A program made the position numbers and the translations under genes. Shown here piece after piece: positions 52,203 through 60,864 of a stretch of 64,000 bases of DNA. This stretch comes from Sphingomonas nostoxanthinifaciens (GTDB lineage: Bacteria; Pseudomonadota; Alphaproteobacteria; Sphingomonadales; Sphingomonadaceae): NCBI RefSeq assembly GCF_019930585.1, contig NZ_CP082839.1:868001-932000 (forward strand), in the 5' to 3' direction. Under the pieces are notes generated by a model. The model made no database searches. It was not told the origin of the DNA and saw only the letters and a program-made list of their open reading frames with translations. The first letter of the stretch is position 1; the number at the start of each line of letters is the position of its first letter.

Positions 52203-54005
52203 TTAAGGTGTCGCGTCCTTCTCGAATTCGGGCAGCGCGGGGTTCCAGCCGGGCGGGTTGACGCCGCCGTCTGCGATGAACTGGTCGAGCCGCGCCCCCA
52301 GCACCGTCAGCGGCACCGAGCCGAGCGACAGGATCGCATCGTGGAAATTGCGCTGGTCGAACTTCGGCCCGAGCTTCGTCTCCGCCTCGGTGCGCTTCTG
52401 GCGGATCAGCATCTCGCCGAGCTTGTAGGCGAGCGCCTGCCCCGGCCACGCAATGTAGCGGTCGACCTCCGTCTCGATCTCATGCTCGCTGAGCGCGGTA
52501 TGGTCGCGCAGATATTGCTGCGCCTGTTCGCGCGTCCAGCCATAATGGTGGATGCCGGTGTCGATCACGAGCCGCGACGCGCGCCAGATCTCGTAGGAGA
52601 GGCGGCCGAAATTCTCGTAGGGCGTGTCGTACATGCCCATCTTGGTGCCGAGCCACTCCATGTAGAGCGCCCAGCCCTCGCCGTAGCCGGAGAAACCGGC
52701 GGCGCGGCGGAAGGCCGGGCGGCGCTGCGCCTCCTGCGCGACCGCCGCCTGGAAGGCATGGCCCGGATTGCATTCGTGAAGCGTCAGCGCGGTCAATGTG
52801 TAGAGCGGCCGCGACGGCAGGTCGTAGGTGTTCATCATGCACGATTCGAGCCCGCCGCGCCCGCCGGTGTAGATCGGCGCGAGGCTCGGCGGCACCGGGA
52901 TGATCGAGAAGCGGCGACGCGGCAGGAAGCCGATCGTGTCGGCCAGCTTCCCGTCGACGCGCTTGGCGACATAGGAGGAGAAGCCGAGCAGCTCGCGCGG
53001 CGTCTTCGGATAGAATTGCGGATCGGTGCGCAGGAACGTCAGGAAAGCGGGCATGTCGCCCTTGAAGCCGGTCTGCGCCTTGGTCGCCTCCATCTCGGCC
53101 GAGATGCGCGCGACCTCCTTCAGGCCGATCGCGTGGATCTGCTCGGCGGTCAGCTTCAGCGTGGTGAAGCCCTCGATCTCGGCCTGGTAATAAGCCTTGC
53201 CGTCGGGCTCGGCCTCGGCGGCGAGCGTGGTGCGCGCCTGCTTCATGTAGACGTCGCGGATGAAGCTCAGCAGCTTGGCGTAGGCGGGGATCACCGCCTC
53301 GCGGATCGCGGCGTCGCCCTGTGCCTTCAGCGCGGCCTGCTGATCGGCGGGGATGCCCGCCGGCATCGCGTCGAACGGCACGTAGAAGGGGTTCGAGCGA
53401 TCGGTGGCGACATAGGGCTCGATCGTCTTGTCGCGCCCGGTGACGACGACGCGCGGCACGCTGTAGCCGCGCTTCAGCCCGGCGCGCATGTTGGCGATCT
53501 GCTCGTCGAAGTAACGCGGCACGTCGCGCAGGCGCGCGATGTAATTCTGGTAGGCCTTCACGCTGTGGAAGCCGCCCGAGCGCGGCGCGAGATTGGCCCA
53601 GAAGAAGGTGTCGGCGTTGAACGGCGCCTCGTAGGTCTTGAAGCGGGTATCGTCGGCGAAGGTCTGCACCGTGCGGCGGAACACCGCGGCGTTGATCTTT
53701 TCTTCGGCCGAAAGCTGCGCCTCGGGGATCGCGTCGAGCTCGGCCAGCGCCTGCCGCCAGTAAGCGAGATGCGCCGCCTGCGTGGCGGCGTCGACGTGCG
53801 GCAGATGATCCGCCCCGGCATCGTCGGCGCCGCGCCCGCCGCGCAGCCCCTCCGCCTGACGCCACGCCCATTCGCGCTCGTACAAAGCGCGCAGCCGCGC
53901 GTCGGCGCTGCCGGGGGCGTCGGCAGCGGGGGCCGCGGCGACGGCGGTGGCGGCGAGCAGGCAGGTGGTGACGAGCAGCGCGCGCGCGGCCGAGAACATC
54001 GTCAT
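52203..54005 (-). CDS. DUF885 family peptidase-like protein, Sec signal (copy B)
   Basis: The 600-aa protein has a Sec signal peptide (SAARALLVTTCLLAATAVAA) and the DUF885 metal motif LTLHECNPGHAFQAAVA, with GYGEGWALYMEWLGTKMG and RLVIDTGIHHYGWT. Compared with the copy at 42048-43832 the motif is HECNPGH instead of HEGIPGHH, and the export signal differs, so the two are diverged rather than recent duplicates. It is probably a metal-dependent carboxypeptidase of the envelope. ATG 54005 is the first start of the signal peptide. Confidence 0.85.
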   Translation of the reverse strand: MTMFSAARALLVTTCLLAATAVAAAPAADAPGSADARLRALYEREWAWRQAEGLRGGRGADDAGADHLPHVDAATQAAHLAYWRQALAELDAIPEAQLSAEEKINAAVFRRTVQTFADDTRFKTYEAPFNADTFFWANLAPRSGGFHSVKAYQNYIARLRDVPRYFDEQIANMRAGLKRGYSVPRVVVTGRDKTIEPYVATDRSNPFYVPFDAMPAGIPADQQAALKAQGDAAIREAVIPAYAKLLSFIRDVYMKQARTTLAAEAEPDGKAYYQAEIEGFTTLKLTAEQIHAIGLKEVARISAEMEATKAQTGFKGDMPAFLTFLRTDPQFYPKTPRELLGFSSYVAKRVDGKLADTIGFLPRRRFSIIPVPPSLAPIYTGGRGGLESCMMNTYDLPSRPLYTLTALTLHECNPGHAFQAAVAQEAQRRPAFRRAAGFSGYGEGWALYMEWLGTKMGMYDTPYENFGRLSYEIWRASRLVIDTGIHHYGWTREQAQQYLRDHTALSEHEIETEVDRYIAWPGQALAYKLGEMLIRQKRTEAETKLGPKFDQRNFHDAILSLGSVPLTVLGARLDQFIADGGVNPPGWNPALPEFEKDATP

Positions 54006-54380
54006 GCGATCGGTCTTCCCTGAAGGTGATGGGGGATGCCGTCTCTCGCGTGGGTCTGGGCGGCTACGCAGGACGATGCGATCACGCGCCGTCAAAGCCA
54101 AGCGATTTTCGTATACGATGATGCTCGCGCGGGGCGGATGCGGACCGAAAGGTGACGAAGGTGACGCTACGTCAGGGGTCGGTGCGCTTCCCGCGCGGAG
54201 TCAGTGCGGCGCGTTGCACAGGTCTGAATTGTCATCGCACCGCGGGCGACGGACAGGCAGATCGGCTGGGCCATGGCGCGACTCCTCATGACGGAACGGA
54301 GTCGAACCATCTGACACGCGAAATCCTACTTTGCAAGCAAATGTTCGATATATGTTCCGTCGTGACGAAGCGCGCTTCGG
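54006..54380. other. Gene-free stretch at the border of a lower-GC patch
   Basis: These 375 bp hold no convincing ORF. GC falls noticeably after about 54300. A tRNA-like segment lies at 54288-54363. The promoter of the DUF885 gene must lie in the first part. Confidence 0.5.
54288..54363 (-). other. Degenerate tRNA-like sequence
   Basis: On the minus strand there is a T-arm-like GATGGTTCGACTCCGTT with a TTC-A loop (plus strand 54298-54308 for the core) and a preceding CGCGTGTC that resembles a variable region. The ends ACGACGG and CCGTCAT pair at 6 of 7 positions over a 76-nt span. No D-loop GG or proper anticodon stem is found, and there is no CCA. If real, it is a decayed tRNA or the scar of an integration site; chance is possible. 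Confidence 0.25.
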
Positions 54381-55328
54381 TCAGGGCAAGGCCCGGGCAA
54401 CCCGGAAGCCAAATCCCGCGCTACGATATGTTTCTATCGACTGCTTGCTGTCGGGCGGTGCGTAATTCCGGGCAGCGGAGCGCATGACCTTCCATGTGTC
54501 GGCATAGACCCCGCCGCGTGCCACGCGCGACGTGCACCCCTTCTGCTCGAAGGCCGAGCCATCGGTCGGCGCGCTCGCATAGGAATCCGCGTGGCAATCC
54601 TCCACCCACTCGAAAACATCGCCGTGCATGTCGTAGAGACCGAATGCGTTGGGCGGAAACGCGCCGACGGGAGATGTATTCTCCCAGCGATCACGGCCGA
54701 GCGTCCGGGGGCCGCAGCATTCGTCGAGCCCGTAATTTGCGTGATTGTGGTCGGCGACCGCTCCCCATGGAAATGCGGTGGTCGAGCCTGCTCGCGCGGC
54801 ATATTCCCACTCGGCTTCGGACAGCAGCCGATAAGGATGCCCGGTGCGGCTGCTCAGCCAGCGCGCATAGGCCCGCGCCTCGCCCCACGTGATGCAGACG
54901 ACCGGATCATTGTCCGTCTGCGCATAACCGACGTCTTTCCACGACGGATTTGGGCTCGGTGCATAATCGCAAGCCCCCTTGGGAACGGCGAGCTTGGTGG
55001 CCGTCGCGTAAGCGGCCCATTGTCGCTTCGTGATCGGGAACTCACCGACCGCGAAACGCGCGACTGACACATGCCGGCGGGGGCCTTCGTCCTCGAACCT
55101 CCCCGGTTCGACCGTGGTGGATCCCATCATGAACGTGCCGGCCGGGATCGGGACCATCTTCGGGCACCAATCGGCGGCGGAACAGTCGTCGAAAACAGGT
55201 CGCGCTGCGGCATTTGCGGCAAGGCGAGGACGGGGAGGCTGTCCCACGACAATTGTCGGCAGCAATCCACCTGATATCAAGAGGATGCGTAGTGCACGAA
55301 TGACGTTACTGCGCGCCTGTCCCATCAT
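54381..55328 (-). CDS. Secreted SUMF1/FGE-fold protein, copy B
   Basis: The 315-aa protein is a paralogue of the 5198-6139 product: signal segment (IRALRILLISGGLLPTIVVG), then MVPIPAGTFMMGSTTV, PVVCITWGEARAYARWLS, LLSEAEWEYAARAGSTTAF, GLYDMHGDVFEWVEDCHAD and RVARGGVYADTWKVMRSAAR. Again no Cys follows the RGG motif, so it is not an active FGE by sequence. DECC and DCH cysteines are shared with copy A. ATG 55328 has GGAG at proper distance. GC and codon use are lower than in the flanks. Confidence 0.85.
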   Translation of the reverse strand: MMGQARSNVIRALRILLISGGLLPTIVVGQPPRPRLAANAAARPVFDDCSAADWCPKMVPIPAGTFMMGSTTVEPGRFEDEGPRRHVSVARFAVGEFPITKRQWAAYATATKLAVPKGACDYAPSPNPSWKDVGYAQTDNDPVVCITWGEARAYARWLSSRTGHPYRLLSEAEWEYAARAGSTTAFPWGAVADHNHANYGLDECCGPRTLGRDRWENTSPVGAFPPNAFGLYDMHGDVFEWVEDCHADSYASAPTDGSAFEQKGCTSRVARGGVYADTWKVMRSAARNYAPPDSKQSIETYRSAGFGFRVARALP

Positions 55329-55536
55329 TTCGCTCTCCAGCACACGCAGATCATCAAGACGACAAGCGAAGCCTGTTCATTGGCGGATCTGAATGTCCGC
55401 TATTAATGTTTCCGATGCAAGCTCTGGAACGCGTCCGCACGAGGGCGATCATTTACGGACTTGTCGGCTGTCGGACGTGAAGTCTTTCGTCGTCCGAGAC
55501 TGGGGCGGCGCCGGCAGGCCGCTTCACTCAGACGGC

Positions 55537-55561
55537 GGGGCTGGCCGTTGCGGCCAGCCCC
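55537..55561 (-). terminator. Hairpin after the PEP-CTERM gene
   Basis: GGGGCTGGCCG and CGGCCAGCCCC form a perfect 11-bp stem with a 3-nt loop, 13 nt past the stop codon of the gene at 55575. No U-run is present. Confidence 0.6.
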
Positions 55562-55574
55562 GGGATCGCCCAAA

Positions 55575-56246
55575 TCAGGCGTGGCCGGCTGCGGCTTGGC
55601 GCGATCGCCGCGCGGCCAAACCGATGATGCCGAAGCCTGCCATCAACATGGCCCAGCTCGATGGCTCGGGCACTGAAGTGGCGGGCGGCGGTGGCGGCGA
55701 GACTTCAGCCCAGATCCCCGGGCCGTTGCCGAAGGAGCCATCCGGATTTTTGGAAAAGTAATCGTTGACGTTGCCATCCTCGAGCGCGTTTCCACCGTTG
55801 TTCGTGCCGGCAGTGTCGAAGAAAAAGGCAATAGCCCCAAGCGGGTCGCCAAGGGTCGTCAAGACATAGGACGGATCATATGCAGTGAGATCCCAAAAGG
55901 TGATCGCGCCGTTACTGAGCTTGAAGGTCGCATCGAGGCCATTGCCCTGCGTGGCAAGTTCCGAAATCACACCCGACTTGAAATACCAGCCGGTCACATG
56001 GCTTTGATCGACGGTGCCGGAGAAATCGGCGGTGACCGTATCGTCGAATGTGACCGATCCGGTCAGGTTGTATCCGTAGAACGAGGGATCCTCCAGGCCC
56101 GGGTGGCCCGTCCCATCGGTGACCCCATTCGTATAGGCCTTGCCGGTGTACGTGTATGTCACGCTGGCAAAAGCATGGGCCGCCGGCAGCATCGCGCAAA
56201 CGGCGATCGCCGCCGCTTTGAACCCCACGAGAAATCTCGATCGCAT
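55575..56246 (-). CDS. PEP-CTERM sorted exported protein
   Basis: The 223-aa protein has a signal peptide (AAAIAVCAMLPAAHAFA), a beta-rich body (VTYTYTGKAYTNGVTDGTG; LTGSVTFDDTVTADFSG), a run of prolines and a C-terminal sorting signal: VPEPSSWAMLMAGFGIIG then AARRSR. PEP-CTERM tails direct cleavage by exosortase and are common in sphingomonads, where the protein may reach the surface or exopolysaccharide. No exosortase gene is in the window. The body is not recognised. Codon use is less GC-rich than that of the core genes. Confidence 0.9.
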   Translation of the reverse strand: MRSRFLVGFKAAAIAVCAMLPAAHAFASVTYTYTGKAYTNGVTDGTGHPGLEDPSFYGYNLTGSVTFDDTVTADFSGTVDQSHVTGWYFKSGVISELATQGNGLDATFKLSNGAITFWDLTAYDPSYVLTTLGDPLGAIAFFFDTAGTNNGGNALEDGNVNDYFSKNPDGSFGNGPGIWAEVSPPPPPATSVPEPSSWAMLMAGFGIIGLAARRSRQAAAGHA

Positions 56247-56469
56247 GTCATCCCCCCAACGTCATGAAAAAACGCAACAAGAAGCAGATTCGGGGGAATT
56301 AACACTGGATTAACTGATTGTCACACGCCTGTTGGCTCGGGCGCGGTCTTGTTTGCTCGAGGCGGGCGGGGCTTCGGACAAGGTCGGAGGTGAGGGGGCA
56401 CGCTGGATGTCCGCTCATGGTGGATAAGAGACAGGCAGCTTTCGGGCGGCCGACCCACAACAGCCGCCA

Positions 56470-56959
56470 CTAGAGTTCCGTTCGCCAATAGCTTCGAAAG
56501 AGAAAAGCCGTTTGAAGCGCGGCGACCGCCATGAAAATTGCGAACGCGTCATGCTGCAAGGGTGTGTCCCATCGGCCGGTCACGACGCCAGTTGCTAAGA
56601 CGATCCACGCGGGTAAGCCTATGCCAAGGCTGGCGGCTTTCACCCAGCGCGGCAATACGCGCCAGTGGGACTTCTGCAGGGGCACGTCCTCATCGTATTC
56701 CGTGTCTCGATCTGCGGTGTGGATGGAGCACACATAGTATCCAACGATAATGGCTCCCATCGCGATCAATGCGCCTGCCGCAGATAGCACGGGGTGGCGA
56801 TCTTGGTTCGCCAGCGAAAAAAAGCGCTGCGGGCAAGGTAAGTAGTGCCAGCCCAAAGATGAACGCCGGGCCCTTCCAATGAACGACCCCGAAGCCCCGT
56901 ATGGGAGACGGAGCGAACCAAACCTCTGTCGAATGCCTCACGGCCCTATCGTAAGGCAT
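56470..56959 (-). pseudogene. Frameshifted four-TM membrane protein
   Basis: Two overlapping frames together make one plausible protein of about 162 aa. The N-terminal frame (from ATG 56959) reads MPYDRAVRHSTEVWFAPSP and a first membrane segment (PAFIFGLALLTLPAALF). The second frame continues SLANQDRHPVLSAAGALIAM and carries three more membrane segments to the stop at 56470. They join if one T is removed from the seven-T run (56817-56823, A on the plus strand). This may be a true mutation, a sequencing error, or slippage. Function not recognised. Confidence 0.55.
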
Positions 56960-57037
56960 CTTCGCTACGTCGGCTATCGGACAGCGCTCGCAAGAACTGG
57001 AATGTCCGAACGTGGGGCGAAAGCAGTCGCCTTCCGC

Positions 57038-57126
57038 GTCTTCCCCGGCTCGACCCGGGATCCCGCTTCTTCTTCTTCCGCTATCGGCAAAAGGAAGCGG
57101 GACCCCGGATCGAGTCCGGGGTGACG
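57038..57126. repeat. Intergenic inverted repeat before nrdB
   Basis: A left arm CCCGGGATCCCGCTTC is answered by GAAGCGGGACCCCGG, followed by ATCGAGTCCGGGGTGACG, the mirror of the GTCACCCCGGACT repeat type. It lies 20 bp from the nrdB stop and may terminate nrdB transcription. Confidence 0.75.
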
Positions 57127-57145
57127 TGGTAGGGAAGCCGTGCGC

Positions 57146-58201
57146 CTACTCCGCCGCGACGCCCGAATGGCCGAACAGGCCGGCGCTTTCGCCCGCATCC
57201 TCGTTCGCGATCAGCGCGGCCTTCGCCGTCTTGCGGCGGTCGAAGCTGCTCCACACGTCGGACCAGTCGCCGCGCGTCGCCGCCTTCGAATATTCGGTCG
57301 CGCGCGTCTCGAAGAAGTTCGCATGCTCGACGCCATTGAGCATCGGCGCCAGCCACGGCAGCGGATGCTCCTCGATCATGTAGATCGGCTTGAGGCCGAG
57401 CTGGCCCAGCCGCCAGTCGGCGATGAAGCGGATATATTTCTTGATGTCCTTGGGCTTCATGCCCTCGACCGGGCCCATCTCGAAGACGAGGTCGATGAAC
57501 GCATCCTCGATCCGCACCGTCTTCTGGCACATGTCCATGATGTCGTCGCGCACCGCCGGCGTCATGCACTGGCGCTCCTCGCAGAAAGCGTGGAACAGCT
57601 TGATGATGCCCTCGCAATGCAGCGTCTCGTCGCGGATCGACCAGGTGACGATCTGGCCCATGCCCTTCATCTTGTTGAAGCGCGGGAAGTTCATCAGCAT
57701 CGCGAAGCTGGCGAACAATTGCAGCCCCTCGGTGAAGCCGCCGAACATCGCCAGCGTGCGCGCGATATCCTGATCGCTGTCGACACCGAACGTGCTCAGA
57801 TAGTCGTGCTTGTCCTTCATCTCCTTATATTGGAGAAAGGCGGAATATTCGCTCTCGGGCATGCCGATCGTGTCGAGCAGGTGGCTGTAGGCGGCGATGT
57901 GGACCGTCTCCATGTTGCTGAACGCGGTCAGCATCATCTTGATTTCGGTCGGCTTGAACACGCGGCCATATTTTTCGTGGTAGCAATCCTGCACCTCGAC
58001 GTCGGCCTGGGTGAAGAAGCGGAAGATCTGCGTCAGCAGGTTGCGCTCGTGATCGCTGAGCTTCTGCGCCCAGTCGCGGCAATCCTCGCCCAGCGGCACC
58101 TCCTCGGGCAGCCAGTGGAGCTGCTGCTGGCGCTTCCAATAGTCGAACGCCCACGGATATTCGAACGGCTTGTAGGTGCGGCTGGCCTGGAGGAGGGGCA
58201 T
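57146..58201 (-). CDS. nrdB: Ribonucleotide reductase class Ia, beta subunit
   Basis: The 351-aa protein provides the diiron-tyrosyl radical cofactor. The metal ligands are seen in FFTQADVEVQDCYHEKYG, SNMETVHIAAYSHLLDTIG and WSIRDETLHCEGIIKLFH. Together with NrdA it reduces ribonucleoside diphosphates. It is transcribed in the same direction as nrdA, but a DUF2171 gene in opposite orientation and a repeat separate them, so a single message is doubtful unless it runs through. Confidence 0.95.
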   Translation of the reverse strand: MPLLQASRTYKPFEYPWAFDYWKRQQQLHWLPEEVPLGEDCRDWAQKLSDHERNLLTQIFRFFTQADVEVQDCYHEKYGRVFKPTEIKMMLTAFSNMETVHIAAYSHLLDTIGMPESEYSAFLQYKEMKDKHDYLSTFGVDSDQDIARTLAMFGGFTEGLQLFASFAMLMNFPRFNKMKGMGQIVTWSIRDETLHCEGIIKLFHAFCEERQCMTPAVRDDIMDMCQKTVRIEDAFIDLVFEMGPVEGMKPKDIKKYIRFIADWRLGQLGLKPIYMIEEHPLPWLAPMLNGVEHANFFETRATEYSKAATRGDWSDVWSSFDRRKTAKAALIANEDAGESAGLFGHSGVAAE

Positions 58202-58371
58202 CGGACGGTCCTTCGTTAAACGGTGGCGCGCGCGCGCGCGGCGCGGAAAATCGGGGCGCGACGCGATGCGCGGCGGCGGGATGCCTGCATTCCGCGGCGC
58301 GTCACATATCGTGCGTCTTTCGGGGCTATCGTGCGTTCCGGCGCCGTACCATTCACCAAAGGAGAAGCAGC

Positions 58372-58632
58372 ATGGCCGATCTGTCGCAGATTCAGGAACA
58401 TATGGAAGTCATCGGCGCCGACGGCGTGCATGTCGGCACGGTCGACAAGGTCGAGGGCGATCGCATCAAGCTGACCAAGAAGGATTCGGGCGCCGACGTC
58501 GAGGGTGCCGAGGGTGACCATGCCGGCCACCATCATTACATCTCGGGCGGCCTCGTCGCCGAGGTCGAGGACGAAACGGTTCGCCTCAGCGCCAATGCCG
58601 ACGTCGCGGTGACGTTCGAGGAAGAGGCCTGA
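58372..58632 (+). CDS. DUF2171 protein
   Basis: The 86-aa acidic protein has the DUF2171 pattern: IQEHMEVIGADGVHVGTVDK, then DRIKLTKKDSGAD, HHHYISGGLVAEVEDETV. It has a PRC-barrel-like beta fold and a His cluster (HAGHHHY). The function is unknown; DUF2171 genes are sometimes stress-induced. It is oriented against both nrd genes and sits between them. GGAG lies 8 nt before the ATG. Confidence 0.85.
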   Translation: MADLSQIQEHMEVIGADGVHVGTVDKVEGDRIKLTKKDSGADVEGAEGDHAGHHHYISGGLVAEVEDETVRLSANADVAVTFEEEA

Positions 58633-58636
58633 CCTC

Positions 58637-58763
58637 ACTTTCCCTCTCCCGTTCGGGAGAGGGAAGGAGCCGCCCGTAGGGCGGCGGGAGGGTGAGGGGC
58701 TGCGCGCCTCGAAAGCGCGTCCCCCCTCACCCAACCCTCTCCCCCGAGGGGAGAGGGCTTTGG
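58637..58763. repeat. Intergenic palindromes between DUF2171 and nrdA
   Basis: CCCTCTCCCGTTCGGGAGAGGG is a perfect hairpin, followed by a second module (GGGAGGGTGAGGGG mirrored by CCCCCCTCACCCAACCCTCT). It fills the gap between two convergent stop codons. Confidence 0.8.
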
Positions 58764-58766
58764 CGG

Positions 58767-60665
58767 TTACTGGCAGGCCAGGCACTCGTCATAATCCTTG
58801 GCTTCGAGCTCGATCTGCTTGAGGTCGGGCGTGTTGTCCGCCTCGACGCCGCCGGCGAAGCCCGCGCGCTGGATCGACTTCGACCGCAGATAGTAAAGCG
58901 ACTTGATCCCCAATTCCCACGCGCGGAAGTGGAGCATCAGCAGATCCCACTTCTCGACGTCGGCCGGGATGAACAGGTTCAGGCTCGCCGACTGATCGAT
59001 ATAGGGCGTGCGATCGGCCGCCAGTTCGATCAGCCAGCGCTGGTCGATCTCGAAGCTGGTCTTGTAGACGTCCTTTTCCTGTTCGCTCAGGAAATCGAGA
59101 TGCTGGACCGAGCCGCCCTTCTCGAGGATCGTGTTCCACACCGCGTCGCTGTTCTTCGACTTGGTCGAGAGCAGTTTCTCCAGATACGGATTCTTGATCG
59201 AGAAGCTGCCCGACAGCGTCTTGTGGGTATAGATGTTGGCCGGGATCGGCTCGATGCACGCGCTGGTGCCGCCGCAGATGATGCTGATCGACGCGGTCGG
59301 CGCGATCGCGGTCTTGCAGCTGAAGCGCTCCATCACGCCCATGTCGGCGGCGTCGGGGCACGGCCCGCGCTCGATCGCCAGCGCCATCGAGGCTTCGTTG
59401 GCCTGCGCCTGGATGTGCTTGAAGATGCGGAGGTTCCAGCTCTTCGCCATCGCGCCCTCGAACGGCAGGTTGCGCGCCTGGAGGAAGGAGTGGAAGCCCA
59501 TCACGCCGAGGCCGACCGAGCGCTCGCGCGCCGCCGAATAGGCCGCCCGTTCCATGCCGGGTTCGGCGCGCGCGATGAAATCGTCGAGCACGTTGTCGAG
59601 GAAGCGCATCACGTCCTCGATGAACATCCTGTCGCCGTTCCACTGATCCCACGTCTCGAGATTGAGCGACGAGAGGCAGCAGACCGCGGTACGATCCTTG
59701 CCGTGCTGATCGCGGCCGGTGGGCAACGTGATCTCGCAGCACAGGTTCGAGGTCGAGACCTTGAGGCCGACGTCGCGCTGGAAGGCGGGCATGGTGCGGT
59801 TCACCGTGTCCTGGAACACGATATAGGGCTCGCCCGTGGCGAGACGCGTCTCGACCAGTTTCTGGAAGAGCGATCGCGCGTCGACCTCGCCGCGCTTCGA
59901 TCCGTCCTTGGGGCTCTTGAGATCGAAGCTGCGGCCGTTGCGGACGGCCTCCATGAACTCGTCGGTCAGCAGCACGCCGTGGTGGAGGTTGAGCGCCTTG
60001 CGGTTGAAGTCGCCCGACGGCTTCCGGATCTCGAGGAACTCCTCGATTTCGGGGTGGCTGACGTCGAGATAGACCGCGGCCGAGCCGCGCCGCAGCGAGC
60101 CCTGGCTGATCGCGAGCGTCAGGCTGTCCATCACGCGCACGAACGGGATGATGCCGCTGGTCTTGCCGTTCAGGCCGACCGGCTCGCCGATACCGCGCAC
60201 CTGGCCCCAATAGGTGCCGATGCCGCCGCCGCGCGAGGCGAGCCAGACATTCTCGTTCCACGTGTCGACGATGCCGTTGAGGCTGTCATCGACCGAGTTG
60301 AGGAAACAGGAGATGGGCAGGCCGCGCCCGGTGCCGCCGTTCGACAGCACCGGCGTCGCCGGCATGAACCACAACCTGGAGATGTAATCGTAGATGCGCT
60401 GCGCATGCGCGGCATCGTCGGCATAGGCCGAGGCCACGCGCACGAACAGATCCTGGAAGCCTTCGCCGGGCAGCAGATAGCGGTCCTTCAGCGTCTCCTT
60501 CCCGAAATCGGTAAGGAGCGCGTCGCGGCTATGGTCGACGTCGAGCGGATAGGGACGCTTCGGCCCCGCCGGCGTCGCATCGGTGACCGCGGCGGTTGCG
60601 CCGTCGGTGTCGAGAAGGGTTGCCATGTCGTTCAAATCCCGATCGCTGCTGCCCGAGAGATCCAT
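58767..60665 (-). CDS. nrdA: Ribonucleotide reductase class Ia, alpha subunit
   Basis: The 632-aa catalytic subunit has the thiyl and redox cysteines in PISCFLNSVDDSLNGI and the C-terminal DYDECLACQ, plus NLCCEITLPTG and the active-site TAIAPTASISIICGGTS. It lacks an obvious N-terminal ATP-cone (it begins with a short variable segment before YPLDVDHSRDALLTDFG), and is shorter than the ~760 aa of E. coli NrdA. ATG 60665 has AAGGA 6 nt upstream. The 5' region carries NrdR-type boxes. Confidence 0.94.
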   Translation of the reverse strand: MDLSGSSDRDLNDMATLLDTDGATAAVTDATPAGPKRPYPLDVDHSRDALLTDFGKETLKDRYLLPGEGFQDLFVRVASAYADDAAHAQRIYDYISRLWFMPATPVLSNGGTGRGLPISCFLNSVDDSLNGIVDTWNENVWLASRGGGIGTYWGQVRGIGEPVGLNGKTSGIIPFVRVMDSLTLAISQGSLRRGSAAVYLDVSHPEIEEFLEIRKPSGDFNRKALNLHHGVLLTDEFMEAVRNGRSFDLKSPKDGSKRGEVDARSLFQKLVETRLATGEPYIVFQDTVNRTMPAFQRDVGLKVSTSNLCCEITLPTGRDQHGKDRTAVCCLSSLNLETWDQWNGDRMFIEDVMRFLDNVLDDFIARAEPGMERAAYSAARERSVGLGVMGFHSFLQARNLPFEGAMAKSWNLRIFKHIQAQANEASMALAIERGPCPDAADMGVMERFSCKTAIAPTASISIICGGTSACIEPIPANIYTHKTLSGSFSIKNPYLEKLLSTKSKNSDAVWNTILEKGGSVQHLDFLSEQEKDVYKTSFEIDQRWLIELAADRTPYIDQSASLNLFIPADVEKWDLLMLHFRAWELGIKSLYYLRSKSIQRAGFAGGVEADNTPDLKQIELEAKDYDECLACQ

Positions 60666-60864
60666 CACTGATCCTTCTTGCGTTCTCGTTCCGTTCGCGT
60701 CCGGGAGTCAATCCCGAATGCGCTCAATCCACGCCGCTTTGCGGCGAGGGGCACAGACGCGCCGGTCCCATCCGTCCCCACAGGCAGTGGGAAAGGGGAT
60801 ACCGGAGACGATATGGTGATCGCCCGGCCGCATCTCAAACTGGTGCCGCGCCAACAGGGCGCCG

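Noticed and set aside
56424..56434. ATAAGAGACAG, an 11-nt match to the end of the Tn5 mosaic end used in sequencing adapters
   Set aside because: The match stops after 11 nt, the sequence continues smoothly, and a match of this length by chance in 64 kb is not rare enough. Contamination or a Tn5 scar is not supported.
60666..60860. Cobalamin-type riboswitch in the nrdA 5' region
   Set aside because: A CCCACTGCC stretch looked faintly like a B12 box, but the other conserved segments are missing, and class Ia reductase does not use cobalamin.
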